Shown in pieces: positions 43,389-53,120 of a DNA stretch of 53,709 nt. Origin of the DNA: Terriglobia bacterium (lineage in GTDB: Bacteria > Acidobacteriota > Terriglobia > UBA7540); contig JASHOS010000064.1 of assembly GCA_030040995.1 (NCBI GenBank), forward strand, positions 1-53,709, written 5' to 3'. The notes beneath the pieces were generated by a model that worked only from the letters and a program-made list of their open reading frames with translations, searched no databases and was not told the origin of the DNA. The stretch's first letter is position 1; every line of letters begins with the position of its first letter. The position numbers and the translations under genes were made by a program.

Positions 43389-46300
43389 CTAGGGCGTAGG
43401 AGTTACTTCCAGATCTATTTCCGTGTTTACCACGACGTTGGTATTGGCGTTCATAATTCCTGTAACGGTGATCTGGGAACCGCCCGAGGGAGTCGGCTCT
43501 CCCGGACCAATTCCCCTGCAGCTCGCGAACAGTAACAACAGGAAAAGAAGAACGCCAAACGTGAAAACGTGGGACGCGACGCGTATGAAACCATAGGCGC
43601 GACGGCCTCGATATTGGCGGGTCAACTGGTCACCCTTGATCAGCAAGCCCAAAGTCAGGAGCAGCCACACCCCGGCCAAAATGAGCAGCCAGCGGGGCGG
43701 CAGCTTCTGGCCGGACCAGAACTTCCAGACAGAGACCTGTTTGGTGGTAACGATGCTCAGCGAGACCGTGGAGGGCGTCTTGCCGTTCGGGATTACCTCG
43801 TCGGGCGAGAATGCGCACCGCGCGCCAGCCGGCAAACCCTCACTGCAAGACATCGTCAACTCCTGGTTGTAACCGTTCACTGGCGTTATGACAATGGTAT
43901 AACCGGCGGTTCCCCCCGCGATGACCGTGTCGGAAATGGGAGTTGACGAAAGCGAGTAAGTTTCCAGCAAGAGGGTGAGCGGAACCGTCGCGGTCTGCGA
44001 GCCGCTCGTTCCTTGGACGTAGAAGTTGTAAGGATTCGAAGTCGAAGAGGAAAGGTCGCCCAGAGTGAGCGTGCTGCTCCCCCCGGGGACGATAGCCGAC
44101 GGGCTAAAGCTGCAAGAGGGGGCTGTAATGCACGAAAGCGCGATCGTGCCTGAGAAGCCGGCGGCCGCCGTCGCGGTGACGGTGAAGTTTGCGGTGGTGT
44201 CGCCGATCAGCGTAACCACGGTTGGCGCGGAAGACGAAAGAGAGAAGAGCGCCGTGCCCGTTCCCGTCAAAGCCACAGTTTGCGGGCTGCCGGTAGCCGT
44301 GTCGGAAATGCTGAGGGAACCGGAAAGAGCGCCGCTCTCAGTGGGCGTGAACTCAACGCTCACCGAGCAGCTTTGGCCGACGGCCAGGACATTCTCCAGG
44401 GCGAGGCAAGTGTTGGTTTCCGCGAAGTTAGTGCTTGTGCCCACGGTGATTGCGGTGATATCCACTGTTGAGCTGCCCGTGTTGGTGATGGTTACCGTTT
44501 GCGGAGCGCTGGCCGTGCCCAGCTTGGTGTTTGTAAACGTCAAGCTGGAAGGTGTTACCGTCACCGATGAGGATGAAGTGACGCCCGAGCCCGTGAGGGT
44601 GATGGTCTGCGTACCGGGGGTAGCGGCAGGCTCCTCGTCGTTGTCGGTAAGAGTAAGCTGCCCGGTATCCGATCCCGATGCCGGCGGGGTAAACGTTACA
44701 TTAATGGTGCAGCTTCCTCCGCCCGCCGATACAGTGCCGACGCAATTGTTGGTTTGCGCGAAGTCGGTGGTCGTTGTAATGTCCGAGTCAAATTCAAAGG
44801 TGAGGGGCGCCGTCCCTTCGTTTACAATGGTGATCGGCTGCGCGGGGCTGGTTACGCTGATTTGCTCGTTTCCGAAATTCAGCTTGCCGGGAGAAATCGT
44901 GAGGCCAGGCGCGTTGGTGGGCGCAATTTCTGCCACAAACGCATTACCTGCAACGCCGCCCAAAGCGGGCTGATAGGCGGCTACCGTGGTTGGGAAATTA
45001 GAAGATGTCGTCGATCCCGTGATATAGGCATCGTCCGAGCTATCGAGCGCGATCGCCTGGCCAAAATCCGCTCCGCTGCCGCCCAGATATGTGGAAAAAC
45101 TCAAGCCGCTGCCGGCCGGGTTTATTTCGGTCACAAAGACATCGGCGCAGAGACCCGACCCGCAGTTGCTCCCACCCGTAATGCCCAACAGGCCCTGTGT
45201 CGCGTTAGAGAGCGGAAAATTGCTTGACTCAGAGTAACCCACGATCCAGGCGTCGCCCGAAGAATCAACCGCAATCCCGTTCCCCTGGTCAGTCCCGCTT
45301 CCTCCCAGGTAAGTGCCGTAGAGCTCTTTCGAGGCCGTGGTTGAATTTCCCGGACTGAGTTTAACCACAAAGGCATTTTGTGTTCCGGTCAGACCCGACT
45401 GGAAGGGCGGAGTGGTGGTCGAAGAACCTGCTGTTGGGAAATTATTCGATTGGGTGTAGCCGGTAACGTAAATATTGTCCGAAGAATCCAGACCCAGTCC
45501 GAGGGCTTCATCTTGCCCGCTTCCTCCGAGATAGGTGGAGAAAACCAGTTGCGCGGCACCGGAATTTTTCGGAGTTAATTCACTGACGAAAGCGTCGGAG
45601 CTGCCGGCGTTGGCGCTTTGAACCGGGTTCGCAGTTGGGAAATCAGTCGAATAAGTGTACCCGGCGACGAAGACATTACCCGAGCTATCCAGCTTGATGG
45701 CTTGCCCGCTATCCGCCTGCGAGCCGCCCAGATACGTAAAATACATGAGCTGCGTCCCGGCAAAGTTTACTTCTGCGACGAAGGCGTCCGAGGCGCCGGC
45801 AAACGTGCTCTGATCGGGAGTGGTTCCGGCGGGAATGGCAATATTGGCCGATTGAGTGGAACCCGTCACCCAGGCGTCACCGCTTGAATCCACGGTAATC
45901 CCGTTTCCCTGATCCAGCTCGCTGCCACCGAGGTACGAAGAATAGGTCAAAGTACTTCCCGTGCTGCCCACTGCCGTGACGAAGGCGTCACCGTTTCCGC
46001 CATAGGTTGTTTGGAAGGCTGTGGTGGAGGAGGTCGAAGTAGGCGTGGGTGTAATGGGGAAATCCGTCGAATAGGTGACGCCCGTAACATACATGGTATC
46101 CGTATTGCTAAGAGCACACGCGTACGCGGCATCTGCTCCTGATCCTCCAAGATAGGTTGAATAAACAAGAGCGGTGTCAGTGGGGTTCAATTCGGCAACG
46201 AACGCGTCACCGCTGCCGCCGTAGCTTGTCTGCTTCCCATTCAGAGTGGGGAAATTGCTTGAATTCGTCTCTCCGCAAATATAAGTATCATCGTTGCTGT

Positions 46301-47180
46301 CGACGCCAATGCCGTAAGCAATGTCGCCTCCGTTGCCGCCAATGTAAGTCGAGTAGAGCAGCACCGGGTCGATGATCAGCGGTTTCCTGCGGTCATATCC
46401 CACTGCCGCGAGTCCCACCTCATCCTTCGCAAGCCGGACGTAGCGCACCGCGACGGGAACGTGTCTGGAGCCGCTCTCTTGGTATGCAACAGGACGGCGC
46501 AGCGACACTTGGCCCGCCTTGGTCCCTATAATCACCTCCCCATCCGCATTCAGTTTCACCTGCCCGGCGGTTTGAATTTGCAACCGCACCCGGCCGGGGT
46601 TTGCGCCAGGCGCTATGATGAAATCGTTTTCCAGCCGGCCCTGCTGGCCGTAATAGATGACGTCAACGCCAGGGTACGCATTTTCATACGCGACGCGAGC
46701 GTACGTCGGTACATTGGTGTGCCAGCCGGCCGGATTCCGTCCAATAAAGTAGTTGCTCTTCCCCGGCAATTCTGCCTGCCCTACCACCGGCGTTTTCGGA
46801 TTAGCTCCCAACAGCCTCAGCCGCACCACGGACCGCTCGGTCGCCGCAAGAACAGAGGGGTGCGTTGGCGTTGGAGCCGGCGCGTTGAGCGCCAGCACCG
46901 CCTCGTTCTGCGTCAAAAACAGGTTGTAGTCTTGCCCCCGCGCCAGAAATTTTACCCGAGCATCGGTCTGCCCCATGTTGCGCTCGAAGCTGAGGGGCAG
47001 GCGGGCGTAGCGCCTGGAAGCAGCGGCCCGGAGGTTCGCTGAAGCCTTAAGCTGTAGAGCCGGTGTATGGCCGGCTCGGCCGACCGGATTCGCTGGCGCC
47101 GGGGTAGGCTTAAAGCCTAGTCCGCCGGCTGCGAGCAAGAGCAACGCTGTCCTCAATACCTGTAAATTGCGCATATGCAT
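43389..47180 (-). CDS. Giant exported SBBP beta-propeller protein, paralogue A
   Basis: A 1263-residue protein. An N-terminal signal (about 1-32) is followed by a DUF7948-type domain (about 60-275, with SFERNMGQTDARVKFLARG and NYFIGRNPAGWHTNVPTY), seven SBBP repeats (about 277-745, each of the type Y-S-T-Y-L-G-G-S-G-x-D...A-x-D-S-S-G-x-x-x-V-T-G-x-T), then choice-of-anchor-D immunoglobulin-like modules (about 760-965), further Ig-like strands, and a tail with TM-basic loop-TM-ASC (see findings). Seven repeats would close one seven-bladed propeller. It is probably surface-anchored. Second gene in a barrel-propeller-propeller row. Confidence 0.85.
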   Translation of the reverse strand: MHMRNLQVLRTALLLLAAGGLGFKPTPAPANPVGRAGHTPALQLKASANLRAAASRRYARLPLSFERNMGQTDARVKFLARGQDYNLFLTQNEAVLALNAPAPTPTHPSVLAATERSVVRLRLLGANPKTPVVGQAELPGKSNYFIGRNPAGWHTNVPTYARVAYENAYPGVDVIYYGQQGRLENDFIIAPGANPGRVRLQIQTAGQVKLNADGEVIIGTKAGQVSLRRPVAYQESGSRHVPVAVRYVRLAKDEVGLAAVGYDRRKPLIIDPVLLYSTYIGGNGGDIAYGIGVDSNDDTYICGETNSSNFPTLNGKQTSYGGSGDAFVAELNPTDTALVYSTYLGGSGADAAYACALSNTDTMYVTGVTYSTDFPITPTPTSTSSTTAFQTTYGGNGDAFVTAVGSTGSTLTYSSYLGGSELDQGNGITVDSSGDAWVTGSTQSANIAIPAGTTPDQSTFAGASDAFVAEVNFAGTQLMYFTYLGGSQADSGQAIKLDSSGNVFVAGYTYSTDFPTANPVQSANAGSSDAFVSELTPKNSGAAQLVFSTYLGGSGQDEALGLGLDSSDNIYVTGYTQSNNFPTAGSSTTTPPFQSGLTGTQNAFVVKLSPGNSTTASKELYGTYLGGSGTDQGNGIAVDSSGDAWIVGYSESSNFPLSNATQGLLGITGGSNCGSGLCADVFVTEINPAGSGLSFSTYLGGSGADFGQAIALDSSDDAYITGSTTSSNFPTTVAAYQPALGGVAGNAFVAEIAPTNAPGLTISPGKLNFGNEQISVTSPAQPITIVNEGTAPLTFEFDSDITTTTDFAQTNNCVGTVSAGGGSCTINVTFTPPASGSDTGQLTLTDNDEEPAATPGTQTITLTGSGVTSSSSVTVTPSSLTFTNTKLGTASAPQTVTITNTGSSTVDITAITVGTSTNFAETNTCLALENVLAVGQSCSVSVEFTPTESGALSGSLSISDTATGSPQTVALTGTGTALFSLSSSAPTVVTLIGDTTANFTVTATAAAGFSGTIALSCITAPSCSFSPSAIVPGGSSTLTLGDLSSSTSNPYNFYVQGTSGSQTATVPLTLLLETYSLSSTPISDTVIAGGTAGYTIVITPVNGYNQELTMSCSEGLPAGARCAFSPDEVIPNGKTPSTVSLSIVTTKQVSVWKFWSGQKLPPRWLLILAGVWLLLTLGLLIKGDQLTRQYRGRRAYGFIRVASHVFTFGVLLFLLLLFASCRGIGPGEPTPSGGSQITVTGIMNANTNVVVNTEIDLEVTPTP

Positions 47181-47450
47181 ATACTAAATTACCCCTAAGG
47201 GGAACGAGTCCCTCACAAACTAGGCATAATGCCTTTTGTACAACTGATGCCCTGAAAGGGCCCACCATCGTGAGCGTGCTTCAGGTTGCCCCTTCAGGGC
47301 TCCTTCCGGCAAGCAAAACCGACTCTCTGGGCGTTGCCCAGGGTTATGATCGAGCGGGCCTTCAAATCTGCGAGTTCCGGGGCGCAACCCAAGCCGCCCT
47401 TCATACAAATGTAGAAACTCGAGGCACCGCGAAGCGGCGCCGGTAGCTTC
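47181..47450. other. Intergenic region between the two propeller genes
   Basis: No gene. It contains hairpins such as GCCCTGAAAGGGC and a related GCCCCTTCAGGGC-type string, and a small A/T-rich patch before 47180. A separate promoter for paralogue A is possible but was not identified. Confidence 0.4.
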
Positions 47451-50400
47451 TCAATTCGTCGTGGGTCCCACCGACAGATTAACCGTGGTGGTGCGCGTCA
47501 CCGAAGTTTCGCTCCCCAACGCGCCCGTTAAAGTCAATGTGACCGTCCCGGCTGGCGTGCCTTGCGGCGCTGGAGCGATATTGTCTTCGTAATATAAGTC
47601 GTTGCAACTGGTCAGGCTCAGGCTCAACAATATCAGCGCCAGAGCCGTGACCACCCAATATCTTCGTTTCAGGCGTCCAGGGAATCTCTTATAGCCGGCC
47701 AGGAGCGCCAGCAAGAGCAAGAGCGCTGCGGCTGGGATCAACCAGCGCTTTCCGCCCGGCGCCACTCGTGGAGCGTGGGGAAAGTGAACGAGCAAGGAAG
47801 TTGTGCACGAATCGCCCGTCACAAGTTCCGAAGTCGTGCAAATGCTCATCCTAGCGTTCACCGGTACCGAGGGGTTGATTACGACGTCCGGGGGTGTGAA
47901 CGTGCAGGAGGAATTCGCCGGCAGCCCGGAGCAGGACAAAAGGACAACCTCGTTGAATCCATTCAAGGGAGTCACAGTGACCGTGTAGCCGGTAGTGCTT
48001 CCTGCCGCGACCGAGCCCACGGCTGGAGTGGCGGAAAGCGAAAAGTCTTCCAAAAAGATACTCAGCGGCAGCGAAACGGTTTGGCTGCTGGCCGTCCCGG
48101 TAACGGAAAAGCTTGTTGGATTCGAGCTGCTCGCTGAAAGCCCCGTCACCGTCACCGTGCTCGTCTCGCCGGGCGTGATGGAAGTTGGATTAAAGGAACA
48201 CGTGACCCCGCTCGAGCAGGCAAGCGAAATGCTCGACGTGAAACTGGACACCAGCGCAGTGGCAGCAACGGTAAAACTTGTTTTGGTCTTGCCCACCAGA
48301 ATGGTGGAGGAGCTAGCGGTGGATGAAAGCGTAAACTCCGAGCCGCCATTACCGGTCAGAGAAACGGATGCGCTGCCCGAGGCGTTCGAGATTAGGGAAA
48401 AGGTGCCGGTTTGGGCGCCGCCCGAGGTGGGCGCAAAGAAAATGCTGGCTTGGCAGCTTGCGCCGGCATTCAGCACAACCGGCACCGATAAGGTCACATT
48501 GCTGTTTGCAACACCGCAATTATTGACCTCCGTGAACTGGGAGCTGATGCTGAATTCGGTAATTGAAACGGAAGCCTTGCTGGTATTGACGATCTCAACC
48601 GTTTGGAACGAGCTCGTCTGCCCAACGGCCAGAGTGGGGAAGGTCAACGATGAGGGTATCATCGTCAGGCCCGCGCTAGCGGTTCCCCCTGAGCCCGTCA
48701 GGGTGATGTAGTGAGGGCTTCCCGCCGCATTGTCCGTAATGGTGACCTCGTCGCTGTACGACTGGGCGACGGTTGGCGTGAACACCACGTTGATGGTGCA
48801 CGTTCCGCCGCCTTGCGTAACCGTCGTGCCACAGTTATTGGTCTCGGTAAAAGGGCCGCTGGGCGTGATACTCGTAATTTCAAGAGGAGCGCTGCCCTCG
48901 TTCGTCAAAGTCACGGATTCTGTGTTGCTCGCCTGGTTCAGAGTTTCATTGCCAAAATTGATGGCTTGTGGCGTCAGCGCTACGGCCGGAGAATTGCCGG
49001 GGCTCACTTCGGCAATAAACGCGTTCCCCGAGGTGCCCGACCCCGCGTAAACCGCTTCCAGTGCGCCCTCGATCACCGGGAAGTTGGTCGAGCTCGTGCT
49101 CCCGGCTACATACGGAACCCCGGAGGAATTCAAGGCCACCGCTTGCGCAACATTCGATCCGCTGCCCCCGAGATAAGTGGAATAGTCGGGTATTCCGGAT
49201 GGGTTGAGTTCGGTGATAAAAGCGCTCGGGCAAATCGTGTTGTTGCAGGTTCCCGCTCCCGTGATCCCGGGAAGCGTTTGCAGGGGGTCGAGGGATGGGA
49301 AATCGCTCGATTGGGTATAACCAACCACAAAAGCATCGCCGGAAGAATCCACGGCGATGCCATTTCCTTGATCCTCCTCCGTGCCTCCGAGAAACGTAGA
49401 ATAGACAATCAGCGCGCCTTGAGGGCTAAGCTTGGTCACAAAGGCGTCGCCGTCACCTTGATAAGTGTTCTGATAGGTGCCCGTCGAAGTCGGGAAATTG
49501 GATGATTGCGTTTGGCCGGTAACGTAAATGCTATCCGCCGAGTCCAAGGTCAAGCCATAAACCTGGTCGTTTCCGCTGCCGCCAAGGTACGTGGAAAACA
49601 CGAGAGCAGTCCCAGCGGGGTTGAATTCCGCTACAAAGCCATCCGTCCCGCCGCCGCTAGAACTCTGGAGCGGATTTTGAAGCGGAAAATTGCTCGAGTT
49701 TGCGTAGCCACCCACGTAGCAATCGCCGTTCGCGTCAACTGCAATGGCTTCGCCCGAATCAGCTTCAGAACCTCCAAGATAGGTGGAATAAATCAGGGCA
49801 GTTCCCGTAGAGTTCAGCTTAGACACGAATGCATTGGTAAAACAGGACGTAACATCATTGACCACCGTGCAGGCGGCATTCCCGACCTGGAAGGGACTCG
49901 CGACCGGCATTACCGGAAAGTTCGGCGAAGTGGTCGATCCCGTCACATAAGCATTGCCGGAAGAATCGATGGCGATGGCTTGGCCGGAATCGGCGGCGGT
50001 TCCGCCCAAGTACGTCGAGTAGTCGAGCGCCGAGCCAGCGGAACTAAGCTTCAGGATAAACGCATTTGAGGTAGCGTTGGGGGTGGTGCCGCCGCCCAAC
50101 GTGATCTGATAGGCGCCTTTCGTGACGGGGAAACCGGTGGAAGTGGTTGAGCCGGTGATGTAGGCGTCGCCGGAACTATCCACTGCAATGCCGTTTCCGT
50201 AATTTACCCCGCCGCTGCCGACGTAAGTTGAATAGATCAGACCCGTACCGGTAGGATTAATCTTGGAAATGAAGGCGTCGGTATTACCTCCGTACGTGGA
50301 TTGGTACGCTGAGGCGACGGGAAAATTAATCGAGCCGGTCGCTCCCGTAACGTAGGCGTCGCCGGAACTATCCACCGCGATGCCATAAGCGATGTCTCCT

Positions 50401-51353
50401 CCGCTGCCGCCCAGATAGGTGGAATAGGTAAGCGCCGGGTCAATAATCAGCTCCTGGCTTCGCCGGTATGCGGCGACTTCCAGGCCCACCTCATCCCTGG
50501 CTCGCCAGACGTACCGGACTTCCACAAACCTTTTCTTCGCACCCACCAGTTGATAGGCCACCGGGCGGTGCAATTCCACGTTTCCCGTTTTCGTCTGCAG
50601 AACCAGCGCTCCTGCGGCGTTCAGCCGCGCGCTGGCCCCGGCAATTCCGATCGAGACCTGCCTTGGATCAGCGCCCGGCGCAATGTTAAAATCGTACTCC
50701 AATTGGCCCTGCCGGCCGTAGTAAACCACGTCCACTCCCGGATAGGTCCCGGCGTATCTCACTCGCGCATACGTGGGAACATCGGTGCGCCAGCCAGCGG
50801 GATCGCGGCCAATGAAGTAGTTGCTCTTGCCTGGCAACTCCTCCTCTCCCGTCACGGGGGATCTCAGGTTAGCGCCAACCAGCCTCAGGCGCACCACGGA
50901 TTGCTCCACGCGCGCCAAGCCTTTCCCGGCTTTCTTCCCGGACGCGCGCCTTAGAGCCAGGACAGCCTCATTCTGCGTCAGGAACAGGCTATAACCCTGA
51001 CCGTGCGCCAGGTATTTCACCCGCCCGTCCGTCTGCCCTTCATTCCGCTCGAAGCTGAGAGCGCGCAAGGCCGGGGCGGCTCGCAACCCGCCACGCGCGC
51101 CGGCGGCGATTTTCACCGGCGCTACTTTCGGCCGGTTGGCGCATCGGGCTGCGCGAGGCCACGCCACTGCCATCGAAAGCAGCACAGCGGCGAAGGGCAA
51201 GAACCTCCCATTACCGCGGAGGGCAGATGGAAAAGGGTGAACAGAGTGCTGCGAGGGCGCATTTTCGCGCGGGATCGTCCGCTGACGAACCCGTGTATAC
51301 CCCACCGCCGGCTGAAACGGATGTCGTGACCACGAGAAATCCTTCTTCTTCAT
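47451..51353 (-). CDS. Giant exported SBBP beta-propeller protein, paralogue B
   Basis: A 1300-residue paralogue of the protein at 43389-47180. It has a signal-like segment (FLPFAAVLLSMAVAWPRAARC), the DUF7948-type domain (SFERNEGQTDGRVKYLAHG; NYFIGRDPAGWRTDVPTY), seven SBBP repeats (about 311-764), choice-of-anchor-D modules (about 780-1000) and the same tail: TM (LIPAAALLLLLALLAGY), a basic loop, TM ending in LSLTSC, then a short Ig-like strand pair. The frame opens at 51425, but ATG 51353 with AAGG upstream begins 34 bp after the barrel gene ends. Confidence 0.85.
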   Translation of the reverse strand: MKKKDFSWSRHPFQPAVGYTRVRQRTIPRENAPSQHSVHPFPSALRGNGRFLPFAAVLLSMAVAWPRAARCANRPKVAPVKIAAGARGGLRAAPALRALSFERNEGQTDGRVKYLAHGQGYSLFLTQNEAVLALRRASGKKAGKGLARVEQSVVRLRLVGANLRSPVTGEEELPGKSNYFIGRDPAGWRTDVPTYARVRYAGTYPGVDVVYYGRQGQLEYDFNIAPGADPRQVSIGIAGASARLNAAGALVLQTKTGNVELHRPVAYQLVGAKKRFVEVRYVWRARDEVGLEVAAYRRSQELIIDPALTYSTYLGGSGGDIAYGIAVDSSGDAYVTGATGSINFPVASAYQSTYGGNTDAFISKINPTGTGLIYSTYVGSGGVNYGNGIAVDSSGDAYITGSTTSTGFPVTKGAYQITLGGGTTPNATSNAFILKLSSAGSALDYSTYLGGTAADSGQAIAIDSSGNAYVTGSTTSPNFPVMPVASPFQVGNAACTVVNDVTSCFTNAFVSKLNSTGTALIYSTYLGGSEADSGEAIAVDANGDCYVGGYANSSNFPLQNPLQSSSGGGTDGFVAEFNPAGTALVFSTYLGGSGNDQVYGLTLDSADSIYVTGQTQSSNFPTSTGTYQNTYQGDGDAFVTKLSPQGALIVYSTFLGGTEEDQGNGIAVDSSGDAFVVGYTQSSDFPSLDPLQTLPGITGAGTCNNTICPSAFITELNPSGIPDYSTYLGGSGSNVAQAVALNSSGVPYVAGSTSSTNFPVIEGALEAVYAGSGTSGNAFIAEVSPGNSPAVALTPQAINFGNETLNQASNTESVTLTNEGSAPLEITSITPSGPFTETNNCGTTVTQGGGTCTINVVFTPTVAQSYSDEVTITDNAAGSPHYITLTGSGGTASAGLTMIPSSLTFPTLAVGQTSSFQTVEIVNTSKASVSITEFSISSQFTEVNNCGVANSNVTLSVPVVLNAGASCQASIFFAPTSGGAQTGTFSLISNASGSASVSLTGNGGSEFTLSSTASSSTILVGKTKTSFTVAATALVSSFTSSISLACSSGVTCSFNPTSITPGETSTVTVTGLSASSSNPTSFSVTGTASSQTVSLPLSIFLEDFSLSATPAVGSVAAGSTTGYTVTVTPLNGFNEVVLLSCSGLPANSSCTFTPPDVVINPSVPVNARMSICTTSELVTGDSCTTSLLVHFPHAPRVAPGGKRWLIPAAALLLLLALLAGYKRFPGRLKRRYWVVTALALILLSLSLTSCNDLYYEDNIAPAPQGTPAGTVTLTLTGALGSETSVTRTTTVNLSVGPTTN

Positions 51354-51387
51354 CCTTGCTTTGAATCCGGGATCCTTTCGTTTCGTC

Positions 51388-52620
51388 TCAGTAACCGGTG
51401 ACTTTCTTGACCAAACCTCGCGCATCGAAGGTCAGGGTCACGGTGTAGATGTTCAGATCGTAGTGTATGCTGCGGGTATAGCCCAACTGCAGGTCAAACC
51501 ATCGATCAATGTGCGCCACGTCCAGCCATCCGGAATAACCGTTGTCGCGGTCGTCATGTTCGGAGGGCGCGCCGCACATCGGGCAGGCAAGCTTATACCC
51601 GGTTGTCTCGTAGGTGTTGTCAAAATATCTTCCGTGATGGCCGTCTCCCGCCAGCGTCGAATAGGGCAACACGAACCGGCTGTATATCTTCTGCGGCCCT
51701 ATGGGAAGGACCGCATAGGCGGAAACTCCTAACGATTCGCTCTTAAGAAACTTGGGGACATGAGATAGAGAACTGGGAATATGAAATTCCGTACCCACTT
51801 CGTAATCCGACATAAAACCCAGCGTTTCGAAGGGCTGAGCCTCTTCGAAGGGTCTCGGCATGACGAACCGGTTGATGGCACCGTTGGACGCCTCGATGTT
51901 CAGGAACGGCGTCAGGAAACCCATTTTCTTCTCGAGGTGATTGAACCAATCCACTCCGGCGCGGCCGGTTGTAAAAGTGACTTCCTCATTTCCCACGGGT
52001 ATCGTGCCCGTCAATATCGAGGTTAGCGTGGCGCCGCTTCGGAGCTGCCGGTTATACCGAATGTCGACATAAGGCTCGCCCAAGGCTCCCGAGAAATACC
52101 AGTCGTGGTTGATCACCGGAGAAAACGGCGAGCGAGACCCGACCAGCGGGAGGCCAAAGTCCGCAGAGAGATGGTCGTTGAACTTGAAGCCGACGTCAAA
52201 ATCCATCAGCCCGATCATTCCCAGCTCCGTATCGCTGCCTTGAAACTCAGCGAACGCAATGATCCGGCCCGGGCTCGGCGTGGCTTCCGTGCTGGTTTGA
52301 GGAGCCGCTGGAATATTGGGCTGCGTCTGACCATTCGACGGAGCGGCGTTACCGGCTTGCACTGCGGCCTCCTGCGAATTATCGGAAGAAGTAGATGACG
52401 CGCTCTGCGCCGCGGCCAGCGCGGGCAACATGAGCGCAATACACGCGAGGACAATGAACGTCCAACTTCGTCTGGCGAGCCGGCTTACTGATCTGAATCC
52501 GTCTTGCTCTCGATGGGTCAAGGAGAAGCGGCGCTGAATCGTGGTTCTCACTTGCGGCTGGATGGAATCTCTCGCGTTAAGGACGCCGAGCAAATTCCTG
52601 CGGTGTTGATTTCGAGACAT
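51388..52620 (-). CDS. Outer-membrane beta-barrel-like protein
   Basis: A 410-residue exported protein. A hydrophobic signal (about 52-68, TFIVLACIALMLPALAAAQ) lies after a long N-terminal stretch, so the true start may be later (for example GTG at 52551). A Ser/Pro/Gln linker follows, and then a beta-rich region (about 115-410) with alternating strands (YVDIRYNRQLRSGATLTSILTGTIP; SIHYDLNIYTVTLTFDARG) and a final aromatic residue. It resembles barrel proteins of unknown or channel function. It is first in the row before the two propeller genes. Confidence 0.7.
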   Translation of the reverse strand: MSRNQHRRNLLGVLNARDSIQPQVRTTIQRRFSLTHREQDGFRSVSRLARRSWTFIVLACIALMLPALAAAQSASSTSSDNSQEAAVQAGNAAPSNGQTQPNIPAAPQTSTEATPSPGRIIAFAEFQGSDTELGMIGLMDFDVGFKFNDHLSADFGLPLVGSRSPFSPVINHDWYFSGALGEPYVDIRYNRQLRSGATLTSILTGTIPVGNEEVTFTTGRAGVDWFNHLEKKMGFLTPFLNIEASNGAINRFVMPRPFEEAQPFETLGFMSDYEVGTEFHIPSSLSHVPKFLKSESLGVSAYAVLPIGPQKIYSRFVLPYSTLAGDGHHGRYFDNTYETTGYKLACPMCGAPSEHDDRDNGYSGWLDVAHIDRWFDLQLGYTRSIHYDLNIYTVTLTFDARGLVKKVTGY

Positions 52621-53120
52621 TCGCTATCTTTGGTGCTCCTTTTCTCCCGGCGCGAGCCGGCGCCTGACAAGCGGCGGCACTCCGGCGGGCCGAAGCTATC
52701 GTTCAACTCATCGCGCCGCGCCGATATGCCATGCCGCGCCTCGCGGCCTACACTTCGATGCGCACAAATCGTCATCTGTTGTTTCATACCCGGACCTGCT
52801 ACTCCGATTCACTTCCCCCCTCCCGCGCCTGGGAGAGCCGCGGCGGGCACAAACTTAGGTATTATACCCCAACGCCACCATTTTCAAATCGGCTGAAGCA
52901 AGAAAATGTAGCGCCAGCGGTAATGCCTCAGGCGCGTAGAGGCAGCTTTATGCCGCCATTTTGCGTGGCGGGATAAACCCGCCGCTACAGTTGCTCCCGA
53001 AGCTGAGGCCTTACGGGCAACGTTTCGCGAGCTTCGGACCGGCCCGGCAGGATGCCGCTGCTGCGGGATATTGCATGGACAGAGGGGTAGACGAGCAGAT
53101 ATATTGTTAGCGGAGACGGT
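52621..53120. other. Intergenic region upstream of the barrel gene
   Basis: About 0.5 kb with no supported gene. It holds a MITE-like element (52920-53014). Candidate promoters for the barrel-propeller row would be in 52640-52900, but none was clear. Short frames here are shadows. Confidence 0.45.
52920..53014. repeat. MITE-like element with GTAATGCCTCAG termini
   Basis: The ends GTAATGCCTCAG and CTGAGGCCTTAC are inverted repeats (11 of 12). The inner core (GTAGAGGCAGCTTTATGCCG...GGCGGGATAAACCCGCCGCTAC) is homologous to that of 16428-16524, but the outer ends differ. Confidence 0.8.

Noticed and set aside
44065-44973. Long plus-strand frame inside propeller paralogue A (and a similar one at 48711-49505 inside paralogue B)
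   Set aside because: They are antisense shadows of the Thr/Ser/Gly-rich Ig-like and SBBP-coding repeats, which lack stop codons in the opposite frame. They have no ribosome-binding site or protein-like pattern.
45000-46400. DNA-level repeats in the propeller genes as a tandem element
   Set aside because: The periodicity comes from the SBBP protein repeats; bases vary at third positions as expected of coding sequence.
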